Shown: one piece after another, positions 50,610-62,345 of the stretch
Layout: every line of letters begins with the position of its first letter
Numbering within the stretch: position 1 is the first letter of the stretch
Assembly: GCA_963691655.1 (NCBI GenBank)
Contig: OY829326.1
Coordinates: forward strand, 75,137,235 to 75,201,234
Direction of reading: 5' to 3'
Length of the DNA stretch: 64,000 nt
Source: Toxonevra muliebris
Taxonomy: Eukaryota; Arthropoda; Insecta; Diptera; Pallopteridae
Notes under the pieces: generated by a model
Told to the model about the DNA's origin: nothing
Database searches by the model: none
The model's input: the letters and a program-made list of their open reading frames with translations, nothing else
Made by a program: the position numbers and the translations under genes

Positions 50610-53579
50610 CTGAAAAAAAATTTATCTTTAAAATTGAAATGATCTTGTTGCTTTTTCAATATTTTCAGAAATGTTCATAGTCTCTATGTAAAAAAGTGGT
50701 AAAAGATATCGTCTACCTCGTCTATCGCCTCCTCGTGTACTCAAATATTTTTACATAATTCAAGCCTGACCTAATATTTCATCAGAATCGATGAAACTCT
50801 CTGGCAGAGGGATTCTTTCACATCACATACAACATTTACCCTGTTACTTTCATGAAAGCCACATGTATTTCCTCAAAATTTCCAAATGATACAATATTGT
50901 AACGAGAAATAACAATCAAAGTTTACTACAAGATACTATTATGACATAACAGATCAACAGAGCCTAGTCTAATTTTTTTAGATGTTGTGCGACCCATGCA
51001 TTCTAGTCAACAAAGTTCAGCACACAATACTTACGGCACGGCAACCACGTTCATATTAAAATTAAGCTTTTCAGGTTTTGATGCGGTTATCGGTTTTGAC
51101 GAAAATCTTTTAGATGCTAAAGTTCATTTTTTGGAATTCACTTTAGTTTCCAAAATATTGATTATAACTTTTGTATTGTTACGAATGATTCAGTGTTAAT
51201 TTTTTTGCATTGACATTACGACACTTGATATAATGTATTTCCACACAAACTTCTTTTGTCTTCCTTGGTATGATTTCCCAGCAAATAGCCATGCCGGTCT
51301 GTCTATCTCACCATCATTTCTTATAAAGAATGTTATTGATTTTGACATTCTGCGAGTTGATGTGTGAAAAAAAAATTGTTTACACTAATTTGGTTCATGC
51401 AAAGTATGTACGCAGTGTAACGATCACTATTGTATTATTGGTAACGAGTACTAAAACATTTTAGTACATGTGTATGTGCTTACATTTACAATATGTGATG
51501 TGACGCAATTTTCGGTTCAATGGGTTGTTAATTCGTGTGTATGAATGTAAGAATGGATAATAATAGTCTATGAGGCAAAGAACCAAAATGCAGAAAATTA
51601 TTACTAAGGCTGGCCAATGAAACAGAAGACACAAAAATAATTGCGCACCAAAACTTTTTAGTTGTTATATGAAGATATTGGAAGCCCCAATAAGAATTAA
51701 TAAACCATACAACTTTGAGAAATACTTTGCTACAAGACTAAGCAGTAAGAATGAATGGGAGGTGGGGTAAAAATTCTCTGTCTTTCAATATTAATAAATG
51801 TTTTCATATGCTTTTCTCCAAATCACATACTTTACTGTCTACATCCTATCGCATTGGTAGCTCTATACTGGAAACTGTTGATGAAATATCTGACCAACTA
51901 ACTAAACTTACTTTTGTTAGTCACATAAACACTATAATTTCTAGATCATATTTAATGTTGGCTTTTGTCCGCCGTAACAGCCAAGAGTTTTCATATCCTT
52001 ATACGCTTAAACTTCTTCTCCAAATTAGAGTATGCTACTTTTATTTGGAGGCCATATCACGCTTGTCTCATTTTTCGTCTAGAACGCATTCAAATGGTTT
52101 TTATGCGTTCTGCTCTTCGTTCTTTGAATTTCTCTGAACCAATTCTTTCATATAACTCTCGTTGCTTGCTCTTATATTTAAAATCGCTTCAGAGCAGAGT
52201 GTCAGCCCTGTCTGTGTCATTCATTTATGATGTTATAAATGGTGTTGTTGACTGTCCCTCCCTTCTCGAGCGAGTTACTTTCAATGTCCCTGCTAGAAGT
52301 CTTCGACATTTTGACATTTTAACTATTGACATAAAACTAACTATGCTTTTAATTTCCCTATCGCGAGAGCTTTAATCCAGGTCAATCAGAAAAATGTGCC
52401 ATAAATTCTGATATTGATTTTGCTAGTTCTAAATAGTTATCTGGATGTGGAGAATGAAATTGCCTTAAGTTCGATATTGGGCACGTTGGAATAGATAACG
52501 AAAGACGGGACAGTAATCATATTCTTAGTGCCTGAACCCTTTTGTAGAATCGGAGACAGAGTAGAGTACTCAGGCAGAAAGTGATAAACAAGAGTAAAGC
52601 ACTTATTGCTAATCATTTCTGACTCAGGCAAGCCTAAACGCTTCTACGTAACTGTTTTATTTTGAATTGATCTTAACCAGCACAATAAGTAGGTTATGTA
52701 ATGAGGGATATTGCGAAGCACTCAACAGTAATGCTCAATTTCTTTACAGATGGCACAGGACGAGCTAAAGTACTGTAGTCATGCGGATAGACTGGGAAGA
52801 GGGACGTGCAAACGATTTTATAAGTCACCGTATAATAAAAAAATAAAAATATATATATAAATGAATATACAAAACATAGATATTATTACTATTCGTAATA
52901 AATTTAAATAAAACTAATTTCTATGATACATAAAACTAATGCTGACACTAGGACCAAACGAGTCCTGCGAAGAATCGTACACAAAACCTGTCCAAATTTT
53001 ACAACAAAAGACAATATCCAAAAAGAGCGCAACGATGAAAAATTTTCCCAAAAACGCCCACCCTTTTACTCCAAAATGTATAAACCCGACATTGTTGCAA
53101 ATTGTAGATATATTAGCTCACCTAATAATTCATAGGCCTTGGTAATACACGTAAAGTAGTCGTCTTCTTGTTTTACTTCTTCCCCCTTCGCCTTCCGCTT
53201 ATCAGGATGATGCATCAATACCATCCGTCTGTAAGCACGCCTAATATCGTCGTCAGTAGCATCGAATCTGAATACATAATAATTTTATTGTTATGCAAAT
53301 AGTTATGATAAATATAATTAGTTTAGTCAATCACCTTAATTTTTCTAGACCCAGTACAGCATAATGATCATGATCTTTCCACTCCTTGGGATCTAACGAT
53401 TTGAGGTAGTTTATATCGACTTTGAAATCATCTGCATTTCCCAATAGCTTATCCGCAGAATCGTCACAAGCATCATTTTCATCAAAATCATTTCTTTTTG
53501 AATTTTGGAAAGCCAGACCCACGCGTTCCACTTTTCGACGACTTATAATAAAATTGCAATTTGTTTCTACGAACTCCAT
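49150..53579 (-). CDS. DNAJC2/zuotin (MPP11), ribosome-associated J protein (whole gene, 3 exons)
   Basis: Hsp70 co-chaperone of the ribosome-associated complex that also has a nuclear role through its SANT domains. Exons in transcript order 53579-53335, 53267-53122 and 50609-49150 join in phase to 616 residues, similar to human DNAJC2 (621). J domain about 71-145 with HPD at 102-104 (MHHPDKRK). The UBD/zuotin homology region has SVDPEFDD and [21 protein letters not shown] long Lys/Glu/Arg helix follows (about 230-340). SANT1 is about 418-480 ([20 protein letters not shown]) and SANT2 about 551-600 ([17 protein letters not shown]). The junctions give [12 protein letters not shown] and [14 protein letters not shown]. 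Intron 2 (2.5 kb) holds retrotransposon debris. Convergent with ICA69 and divergent from the sphingosine kinase. Confidence 0.94.
50610..51749. other. DNAJC2 intron 2, without recognised elements
   Basis: AT-rich DNA with no exon. The plus frame of 70 codons at 50987-51199 has no motif. The retrotransposon piece begins near 51750. Confidence 0.5.
51750..52375 (+). mobile_element. Non-LTR retrotransposon fragment (reverse transcriptase thumb/connection)
   Basis: Plus-strand frames give [17 protein letters not shown] and [20 protein letters not shown], then after a frameshift near 52010 [15 protein letters not shown] and [19 protein letters not shown]. This is the order at the end of the reverse transcriptase in Jockey/CR1-type elements. 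Truncated at both ends. It may be the same family as 62345-64000 (same style and orientation). Inserted in DNAJC2 intron 2, antisense to the gene. Confidence 0.8.
52376..53121. other. DNAJC2 intron 2, remainder
   Basis: No exon or repeat is recognised. Small frames at 52437-52631 (minus) and 52923-53145 (plus) lack motifs. Confidence 0.5.
53122..53267 (-). CDS. DNAJC2 exon 2 (J domain core)
   Basis: Acceptor TATTCAG|ATTCGA, donor TTATTAG|GTGAGC (minus strand). 146 nt encode [20 protein letters not shown], then [18 protein letters not shown] and TKAYELL. Contains HPD, so Hsp70 stimulation should be intact. Confidence 0.93.
53335..53579 (-). CDS. DNAJC2 exon 1
   Basis: Starts [20 protein letters not shown], ends [12 protein letters not shown] with donor AAG|GTGATT. 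The first Met is preceded by AT-rich leader sequence. The N-terminus lacks a signal peptide, as expected for a cytosolic protein. Confidence 0.92.
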
Positions 53580-53982
53580 ATTTTAATATCCACACCAAAT
53601 ATCAGCTCGTAGTTGTTCTAATTTTCCTAATTATATTTATCAAATTATAATTCGAATTCAAATGCGAGATGCAGCAGAGTAATGTATGCCATATGATGAA
53701 AAAGATATAAATATATTTCAAAATGCGGTTGGCTTTTTACTTTACTATTTCAATTAAATATTGTCGAATTGATGAAAAACCAACTTACCGCTCGAAATTT
53801 TTCTAGTTAATTTTGCACATGTCAAGTTCATAAAGACTGTCAAACTTATCGACACGCTACTATATCTACTACCTTGAAGGAACGATGGAATGATCTACAC
53901 TGAGACCTATAATACAGCCATAGATTTATTTAAGTATATACTCACAGCAATGTTACAAAAGTGGAAAGTTAAAATACTAAAA
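53580..53982. other. DNAJC2 upstream flank
   Basis: Contains the presumed DNAJC2 promoter on the minus strand. No core-promoter motif or repeat was recognised before the foldback element at 53983. Confidence 0.45.
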
Positions 53983-54656
53983 TAGCGTCTCGACTAGCTA
54001 TTACTCATGTAAATGTTCCTGTCTTACCATTAAAATGTCTAGTCGAGACACCTTATGTTAATGTCATACCAAAAAATTCAAAATTTTGTTAAGACAATAC
54101 TGCTGCTATCAACCCTAAAATTAATTCAAAGTTTCATTCGATTTTAACGTGTGTGTATTTAAAAACAGCACAAGTTAAACTTAACAGAAGCGAAATAATT
54201 AATTTCATAAATATATATCGAGAATATGAGTTGGCAGCCATCAGGTGCTCTGACACGAACGTAAACATTGCTATGAATTATAGCTAGTCGAGATGCTATG
54301 TAACAGCAAACAACAAATAGGCGTTAAATTTGTTTACCATTTTCTCACACGAGTTTCTTTCCAACTCGATTCTTTTATATTTTTCTCTTTCATAATTTCT
54401 TTAACACTCATATTCTCGATATATATTTATGAAATTAATTATTTTGCTTCTAATAAGTTTAACTTGCAGTGTTTTTAAATACACAAACGTCAAAATCTAA
54501 TAAAACTTAAAATTTATGTTAGGGTTCATAGCAGTAGTACTGTCTTGACAATATGCTGCATTTGTTTTGGTATGACATTAACATAAGGTGTCTCGACTAG
54601 ACATTTTGATGGTAAGACAGGAACATTAACATGAATTATAGCTAGTCGAGACGCTA
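53983..54656. mobile_element. 674-bp foldback-type inverted repeat element
   Basis: Arms of about 255 bp (53983-54240 and 54397-54656) are complementary at roughly 85-90 percent. They begin TAGCGTCTCGACTAGCTAT and contain GTTCCTGTCTTACCAT and GTCTAGTCGAGACACCTTAT. The palindrome TCTAGTCGAGA-type core lies twice in each arm. An extra copy of the terminal AATTATAGCTAGTCGAGATG (about 54278-54297) sits inside the loop. No coding content. Located between the divergent DNAJC2 and sphingosine kinase genes. Confidence 0.85.
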
Positions 54657-54864
54657 CGTAAGGCTGGTAAAGTGGTAGAGAACCATAGTTTGTAAACAGA
54701 AAGATGTAGCCGAAATTCTACTTTCAGACATAAAATTTACATTAGTAAATGAATGGAAGGGACTTAATGTCTATACTGAATCCGAAATGTGAAGTATTTC
54801 TTAATCAATTTTTATCCTTCGAAGTCGTATAAAAAAATTTGATTTCTATTTTTAATTTTTCATC

Positions 54865-54952
54865 GTGCAGAGTATTGAACCCAGGCACTCTGCGTAGCAG
54901 TCCAGCATAGAACACGTACTCACTTACTACCTCACGACGATCATTTATTATA
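54865..54952 (-). mobile_element. SINE head (tRNA-like), antisense copy
   Basis: The complement reads GTGTTCTATGCTGGACTGCT, then ACGCAGAGTGCC, then GGGTTCAATACTC. The last word is a good polymerase III B box (GGTTCAANNC type). It resembles the SINE head at 11690-11750. The body is not clearly preserved. Confidence 0.6.
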
Positions 54953-56388
54953 ATTGAAATTATGCGGCAACGTCACAAATTTGCGTAAGTTACTTTGGAA
55001 TATTTAACGAAATAATAGCAACCAAGCACATTGTTGATATTTTTCGAATGCCGTTTTCCTTTTTATATGTTCGTTCATTTGCCAAAGTTACTATAGTGTG
55101 TTTTCGAACATAATTTTATATTTTTTTATGGCTCTGTTATATTATTATCACCAATATTTTCATCGGGTGTGTTGCTTCATATATCGTTTGGGCGGTGTAA
55201 ACACGCAGCTTTGATTGGTCCGTTCCCAATGTTCCTTTGATACTCATGCACAGCATTGCCAAGTTGATATCTGAAAAGATTACTCAGATATGTATTTTGT
55301 ACATGAAAAGTCCGGATTATTATTTCTTTCTTATTTGGTAATACTACCTTAGTTTTTAACCCAAGCTTAAATATTTTAGGTTTATTAAGTGAGTCAAAAA
55401 ATAGTTGGCATTCTAATATGATATATTCGGTTCAATATTCTCTAGTTTGTCATAAATTAATTTTTTCTGACTAAGAAAAAGTGATAAGCTGTTGTGCCTT
55501 ATTAATAGTAATAACCCAGCGTTTACACCTGCCAGTACTAACATAAAAGTGCTAATTTATCCCCACTTTTCTCTAATACGCTCACCTTGCAGAATCACCG
55601 AAAAGAAACTGACAAGCATCTATTGGCAAGGATATTTCGAAGCCAGTAAATTCAGCCAAAGCTTTGACCCAAGCCTACGTTCCCGCTATTTGTAGCAAAT
55701 TGTTAGAACTGAAATGTTTGACATTTTGCCTGAAATAGATTGAATGGAAATGTATCACAATGAGTTTAATATGTGCTTAAGTGTGCTTTCAAGTAGAAGG
55801 CTTCCACTCCAACCTAGAAATGGATTGGCATGATAATTGGCAGGACACCTACATATCATAGACAATATCTCAGTTATTGCACCGTTAACACATATTCTCA
55901 ATTGGAATGCAAGCATTGGCAGATGTAACCGCAGGGTAAGGCAAAACCTCATGTGCTTTTTTCAGTGTACACATCTTATAACTCTACTTTAAAGATAAAA
56001 CTCAAACTCCATAACATGCTTCTCAGGGTTACTAGCGTAAGCGCGTTCTACGCTTTGTGGAAAAAAAGTTGGAAATATTTCAACTTTCAACGCTTTGTAC
56101 GCTCTTCGGCGGTAAACCATGCAGTTTTTTCATACAAACACATTGATTGAACACGAGAAAAGCGTTAAACAACTCTAATTTCAAATAATTTTGTTTATTA
56201 TTTTCTTCACTTGCGAAATAAAAATGAATGATTTTGCAAATAGCGCGCCAATTTAAAAAAATCGTATTTCTTATTTTCACTCACGAAATAAAAATGTAAA
56301 TATAGTTGATTTATTTTAAATAAGATTACTCCAAAAAACTCGGGAAGAAGAAGAGAGCTATGCTAGTGATATAACCTATTGTTCAGCC
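54953..56388. other. Intergenic DNA, no gene
   Basis: AT-rich. It shares CCCAGCGTTTACAC (about 55513) with 12058. A weakly inverted GGTGTAAACAC lies at about 55195. A doubled CACG/TGCGAAATAAAAATG word occurs at about 56211 and 56283. No coding region recognised. Confidence 0.45.
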
Positions 56389-57035
56389 ATATATGTAATA
56401 CTTCTATATTGGCAGTAACCTACCTTCACAATGAATTTGAATTCCGTTTTATTGTTTATTTGTGTTGGTAGATGGGTATATTTGTAAACTATACAAACAA
56501 ACAAATGTCAAATCGTTCCAGGGGCGAAATGAAAATAGAAGAATATGGTCCGAAACGAATTGAACTATTTTTATAAACATAAATGTCTGGTTTCTTCTAT
56601 TTGTTAATAGTCCTCAGAGGTGAAGAGCGCTGAACAAATAACAATATTCCTTTACATTTTTTTGCTTTGTAAGTCACAAACTGCTGCCCATTTTTGTCGC
56701 ATTTAATTATCTTTTATCGCAGTTATGAACATATTTCCGTATGCAAAATAAATTAATTGAATTTGTTTTTGTTTTACACAAGAAAAAGCTACTTTCGGAC
56801 CTTTTCCTCTTTTAATTTATTAAATTCAAAACAATTTTATTGAATTTAGCAAAACAAATTTCACATAAACTAAACTCTAAAAGATGGAAAAAAATTATTT
56901 GACATGTTTGACACCGCTCCTGAGTTTTATATTTTTGAAAAGTCATTTCGGGTACATTCGTTTATCGGTTTTCTCACTCTAAGGTTGGGGAATGTACCTT
57001 GTGTGTACTGCCAATATAGAAGTACTACATATATG
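56389..57035. repeat. Widely spaced inverted repeat upstream of sphingosine kinase
   Basis: ATATATGT.ATACTTCTATAT with TGGCAGTA at about 56389-56417 recurs inverted at about 57006-57035 (28 of 29 bases). The segment between is AT-rich and has no transposase. Likely the ends of a non-autonomous transposon about 650 bp long, ending only about 180 bp before the kinase start codon. Confidence 0.65.
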
Positions 57036-57212
57036 TGTTCAGCTATGGATAAAAACCTTTTTATTTTGTGAAAATCTTTCAAGATCTGGCAGCGTTGGTT
57101 TTCTTACTACTACTGTTTTTCTTGGTACCTTAAAGAAAAAGGGAGTAAACGATTTAAATATCTTCGATGAATATAATTAGAAAACAATATAAACTTTAGG
57201 AATTAACACTTC

Positions 57213-58114
57213 ATGACATACAAAGCAAGTGGAAAGGATGTTGATGCAAGTGGAGGTATCGAGATGGATTACAATAATCTGCAGTTGGAAGAGCTCACCG
57301 ATATATTTTATACAAGTCAGAAGAAAAGGAGTAACGTTTGCCGAGTGAAATTGGACTCAAAAGGTTTCTTACTTCAGAGGGAGACGCATGCAGACACCAA
57401 AGAACAATTGATTAATTTGAACGACATCGTAGGAGGAAGATGCATGCTTTTGAAAAAAGATCGGCGCCTTAGTTCGTGTGCATGCAGTTCTTCATCCTCT
57501 CGTTCTATTGCCAGCGTTGGCATGGATGGCAGTCACAAAACAGGTGAAGTTCCCACACACGTTGGTGCGGACACTAGTGCGTATTTATATGTGTTTGCAT
57601 ATGTGTTGACAAAAAAGAATCTAAGAGGCTCTTTGAGAAGAGAACGTACAGTGCTGAAATTACGCTTTCGTTCATTTGATACATTCGAAGAGAATATGCA
57701 AGAGGCAGATCGATGGTACAAGACACTTAAATCTCATAAATATGTAACATTCGATAAAGCATTCAGTTCGGTTTTTTGCCGAAGGCTACTTTTAATGCTG
57801 AACCCAAAGTCTGGCTCAGGGAAAGCACGCGAGTTGTTTCACCAGCAAGTTACATCTGTTCTAAATGAGGCTGAGCTGCCATATGATCTGCATGTAACCA
57901 AATATGCGGGATATGCCCGTGAGTTTGTTCGCTTGCGTAATCTTGGTGTATACTGCGGTATAGTTGCTGTTGGTGGAGATGGTCTATTTTATGAAATACT
58001 CAATGGTGTGTTGCAGCGTTCGGATTGGAAAGAGGTATTAAATCAGAGGTCATTGGGAATTGTACCATGTGGATCAGGGAATGGACTAGCTCGGTCAATT
58101 GCGCATTTATACAA
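57213..58114 (+). CDS. Sphingosine kinase exon 1
   Basis: First ATG in frame (CTTCATGAC). Encodes residues 1-300 including the nucleotide loop and GGDG motif. Donor ACAA|GTAAAT. The Met at 57264 (MDYNNLQLEEL) is an alternative start with a good context (GAGATGG). Confidence 0.9.
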
Positions 58115-59230
58115 GTAAATAGTTTGGCTGGGAAAACTTTATGATGATAATTTTTTTTTTTTCATTTAGAGAACCATACGATTCCAAACCAATTTTGGGA
58201 GCCGCATTAACCATTACTAGTGGGAAAACTGCGCTTATGGATATAGTCCGCATAGAACTGCGAAATCAGGTATTTTTGACCCTAGATAGCAATGCAGGCA
58301 ATTAGTATAATATTTATTGATGAATAATTACAGATAATATACTCATTTTTATCGGTTGGTTGGGGTCTCATATCAGATATCGATATCGAAAGTGAGCGTC
58401 TACGTTCGTTGGGATATCAACGTTTCACAATATGGACTTTACATCGATTAATCAATCTTCGTACGTATTGCGGAAAAATATCATATCTTATTAAGAGCGA
58501 TAGTGCAAATGCAACGAATTCTATTAAAGAACTAAAATCCACTACTTTAAAGCACAGTAAAAGTTGTAATACGTATTTGGACAAAGACGAATACAATTGC
58601 TTCCAGTCAGCGGAATGCATTAGCGATAATGAATTCGATGATGTAATTTCGCTGGAGACGTCTGCCAATCAGTCATTTCGTTCCAGGTGTGACAGCTGGT
58701 TTTCAGCGGGATCACGAAAAAGCACTTATTATTCAATATCAGAAAGCGTTTACCATAGTGTTGCTGGAGATAGCGATTGGGAAGTACAGGGCCCGTCCTC
58801 TGGTAATGGTAATGATATCCAATCTAACGGGCCAATCGCTGCAGCACCACTCTTACATGAGGCAGTACCAAGCACATGGACGGTAGAGGAAGGTGAATTC
58901 ATAATGGTCCACGCTACCTATCAAACGCATTTGGGGACTGATTGCTTCTTTGCTCCATCGGCTAAACTCAACGATGGAACTATTTATTTGCTAATAATAC
59001 GCAGTGGTATTAGCCGATCACAATTGTTAAACTTTTTAATTGGCATGAGCTCAGGCACACATATTCCAACGAAAGATAATCAATTTATAAAAGTAGTAGC
59101 AGTTACTGCATTCCGAATAGAACCTAGCGAAAATCATGGTATTATTACAGTAGATGGCGAGCGCATTGAGTTTGGCTCGTTACAAGGTGAGATATTACCA
59201 GGTATCGTTAAGGTTATGGTACCAAAATAA
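57213..59230 (+). CDS. Sphingosine kinase (whole gene, 3 coding exons)
   Basis: Lipid kinase phosphorylating sphingosine to sphingosine-1-phosphate at the cytosolic face of membranes. Exons 57213-58114, 58170-58269 and 58334-59230 join in phase to 632 residues, in the range of Drosophila Sk1/Sk2. The N-terminal region carries a Ser/Cys-rich loop. The DAGK-type catalytic domain starts at about 190 with RRLLLMLNPKSGSGKA (nucleotide loop), then AVGGDGLFYEILNG (catalytic Asp in GGDG, about 255) and GIVPCGSGNGLA. SVGWGLISDIDIESE and LHRLINLR follow. A poorly conserved Ser/Asn-rich insert (about 365-460) precedes the final HLGTDCFFAPSAKLNDGTIY and VDGERIEFGSLQGEILPG blocks. Whether it is the Sk1 or Sk2 orthologue is not settled (Sk2-like by impression). 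A further upstream exon cannot be excluded, since CTTTAG precedes 57200. Confidence 0.92.
58170..58269 (+). CDS. Sphingosine kinase exon 2
   Basis: Acceptor TCATTTAG|AGAACC, donor AATCAG|GTATTT. Encodes KEPYDSKPILGAALTITSGK and TALMDIVRIELRNQ, a conserved kinase segment. Flanking introns are 55 and 64 bp. Confidence 0.9.
58334..59230 (+). CDS. Sphingosine kinase exon 3 and stop
   Basis: Acceptor AATTACAG|ATAATA, stop TAA at 59228-59230. Opens IIYSFLSVGWGLISDIDIES and ends VKVMVPK. Contains the variable acidic/Ser-rich insert. Confidence 0.92.
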   Translation: MIYSFLSVGWGLISDIDIESERLRSLGYQRFTIWTLHRLINLRTYCGKISYLIKSDSANATNSIKELKSTTLKHSKSCNTYLDKDEYNCFQSAECISDNEFDDVISLETSANQSFRSRCDSWFSAGSRKSTYYSISESVYHSVAGDSDWEVQGPSSGNGNDIQSNGPIAAAPLLHEAVPSTWTVEEGEFIMVHATYQTHLGTDCFFAPSAKLNDGTIYLLIIRSGISRSQLLNFLIGMSSGTHIPTKDNQFIKVVAVTAFRIEPSENHGIITVDGERIEFGSLQGEILPGIVKVMVPK

Positions 59231-59306
59231 GCTTCGTTTTCATGTTGTTTGAAGTAAATCATTGTTTTCATTGTATACATGTATTAATGTGTTAGACTTG
59301 CAATAC

Positions 59307-59312
59307 AATAAA
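59307..59312 (+). terminator. Sphingosine kinase poly(A) signal
   Basis: AATAAA 77 nt after the stop codon. Confidence 0.6.
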
Positions 59313-61159
59313 TAATTTTTTACATAATACTAAAAAAGAAACTAAACTGCTAGATTTCAGCTTATAAATGTACAATTTTTTTTACTGCGTTTTGGTTTTG
59401 GAGATTTAGATTGTATGCAATAGATAACAATACGTATCAGAGACTTGTATGAATGTGTTCATACTCAGTTTACTGCCAAGAATACGCATGCAGTATGGTC
59501 GTGAGCAACATGCAAGTACGAATCAAACAGGGTTAAAATAAATAGTTTGAATGCGAGAGATTCGTGAATGAGAATGCTAACGAAGTTCGAAATCATTCAC
59601 AAGTATTTGCAAATATTCACAGTTATTGTTAAATAATTATATCATAGAATAATAAAATAAGTAAATAATATTAATATTGTCGAATGTACTGAATGGTTTT
59701 TCGTTTTTTTTTTCTTTCTCACAACATATTTAAATTAATAAATTTGTCTTCTTTTATTTGCTATTTTGTAAACATCTAATTCTATACTAACGACCAATGA
59801 GATAAAATTAAGTTTCTAGTCCTTGATCACATTGATATTACAAACTCAATAGATGGAAATGATGGGCCTCAGGGCAAATCGTGATATCCAACAATTTCAA
59901 AATTTTACATGAGAGCATAAAAACTTTCGCGTTTCCTATTTTTTTTTTTGGTAAAATATTTTTAGTTAATTTTCATCATATATGTATATGACGTGTAAAA
60001 TTTTCATGTTGAAAACATAAGAATTGCAAATAGAATACATGCTGAAAATGTTGGCGATGATAAATGCAGGGATACCAGGCGTTCAAAACGTTATATGTGC
60101 GTTTGAATTTTATGCTCTGAGTGAGTTTTTTGCAAAGCCATTCATAAACACTTATCACGTTTTGACTGTTTTGAACAAAGAAAAAACCCCCATTTGGAAA
60201 AAAGTGTTGGATATCACGTTTTGTTTCGCTTTTCCTTCGATAATTTTGTCTCTCCGCATTACCAGCCAATTGAAAAAGGATTTGCAGTAATCATACGCAG
60301 TAAAGCGAAGAATGTAAGTGTGATGCAGGAGAGAAGACGATTGTGAATCACAATCATTTTCTACAAAGTATGCAAGTGAATATGAGCCCATTTTTGAATG
60401 ATTCATAAATTTTAAGTGTTTCATAGAAATGATTTTTTTTTGCTGAAGAGCAGTAATTTCTTATAAAAGGAAGAAGCCGCAGGCTTAGATATCGAATAAT
60501 TAATCCAGTTTTTTATTAATCAAATAAATAGGCAGAATATTTTTGATCATTGCTCAAACTTTATTAAAGTTAATTTAGTGGCAAATGAGTTCAAGGTTTT
60601 TTTTTTACAAATTTTGATTACAATCAAGTTGGGGAAATTTCATAGCATATGCATTTATAATAAAATTGATTTCGGTCTCTCCGACCGAAATAACTTCTCG
60701 GTCGGAGATTTCAGAGACAACTGAATTTTGAACAGATTCAAAAGGGAATATATCGCACGAAGCCCTGATAGATGTGAAGAAATATGTGTGTGTGTGTCTG
60801 TGTAAGTGTACAGGTAGAAAATTTTCATCCCTTATAGCAAGCTAGAAAAATCGGGTCTGGTCTTTAAGATGAAAATTACTCGAAGTATAGGATCACAGTT
60901 TATAGAAAAATATTAAGATACCATATGTTCGAATGTGTTTAAGAATAATTACCAAAACATGAAGCCGCAGTTTAACATAAGTATTTTTGCGAGTTTTTAA
61001 AAGCAAACTAAATAGAGTTTAAACATCGACTCTCTTTTTCTCAAGGTTAGCTTCCGTCAACGGAACTGAAGTGCTATCTGCATGTATTTCTAAGCAGGTA
61101 ATAGGTTTTTTACGCCATACTGGTGAATACTAAAAAATATAAAGTAGAAATATTTCCTA
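59313..61159. other. Intergenic DNA, no gene
   Basis: No coding region is recognised. A hairpin built on TCTCCGACCGA / TCGGTCGGAGA lies at about 60677-60704 and a GTGTGTGTGTCTGTGT run at 60785-60803. Opposed frames at 59976-60424 lack motifs. Confidence 0.5.
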
Positions 61160-61252
61160 CATAACTTGGCTAGCAATGGCAAGCTACCTAGGGTTAACAT
61201 TGACTATGAAAGGTTTTTCACCTTGTCTTTTGGGTTCGAAAAGCTCGGCCAA
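61160..61252 (+). mobile_element. SINE body fragment
   Basis: TTGGCTAGCAATGGCAAGCTACC and TATGAAAGGTTTTTCACCTT correspond to the body of the SINE at 11685 (TTGGCTGGCAATGGCAAACC; TATGAAAAAGTTTTTCACTT). It is followed by GAAAAGCTCGGCCAA, a tail block of the same family as I recall it. The head is missing. Confidence 0.6.
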
Positions 61253-61956
61253 GGACTTCAGATGACTGTTGCTCCAGAAAATCGCTTGCCGGACTTTGAC
61301 AAGCCCACATAGTGGCCCATTGTGATCTACTCAGGAGTGAAATGTTTCTTCCATTTTTATTATGTACCTTTGCTTTGAAGGTGATATCTTTCAATCTTCT
61401 GAATATCATTCCAAATACCTAAATTCTTGAATTTTTTAAATGATAGTCAAAGTGGTAAAATTTATGCTAGAGTTATTCCTTACTTACACTTGTTCTTTAG
61501 CATATACATACATCGTTAAGCGTATGTACTATTTACGAAACGAACGAAAAAAAATACGTGCAATGGCAGAACTCTAAAAATAAAAATTGTCAAAGAAAAA
61601 ATAGGACCAAAAATGCATGGAGTGAGACATCTTTATATTATTAATATCTTTGGTAGGACTCTTTCATTTGTGCACACTAATGAATCTGAAAAGTTTTTTC
61701 AATGTTGTCTACGGGCTGTTGTGTTAACATCGCAAAGTGTTTATATTCAGCCATAGTTTTTTTTATGTGGAAATTTTTCAGACACAATAAATTATGTTAA
61801 AGTACTCAAAATCGGATTGTTAAAAAATGACCCATTATGATATTCCTATAGTTATACAAGGTTCGACTATTAACAAACTAAACAAAGGCTTACATGGTTA
61901 GTAGATTCCTTTTTTACTATACGCTTTGTGGGCAAAAAAATTTGACCCGACCTAAT
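61253..61956. other. Intergenic DNA, no gene
   Basis: AT-rich, nothing recognised. Confidence 0.45.
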
Positions 61957-62345
61957 ATCTATACATTTATTAGTGTAACTACATTTTTATTCCAGAAGAT
62001 CCAGAAGTGCTACACTATCAAATTATATATCAATTGACGACTAGGTTATCGGATTTAAATCCAAAGTATTAGCGTCGGAAGGTCTTTAAAATTCACTCAT
62101 TGAACAAAACATTGCATTCATCGTTGTAAAAACCATTGCTTAAGCGGGAGTAAATAACAAATGAGAGAGAGAGAGAAGACGTGAGTAACGGCATTTCTCA
62201 GAATTATCTAACGAATTATCTGCATACAAAAATAACAAAGCAAACACCAACGAGTAGTTTGGTTCTCTTTTGATATTTGTTTTTTCATAAAGAGATTTCT
62301 TGAGCAAAAAAATAGCCCCTGTTAGTGGGGTCTTACCGACTAGTA
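61957..62345 (+). repeat. Dispersed repeat R420, copy 3
   Basis: Same orientation as 16019-16435. It lies directly upstream of the retrotransposon piece. It ends CTTACCGACTAGTA, the fullest form of this terminus (32561 has the complement TACTAGTCGGTAAG). Confidence 0.8.
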
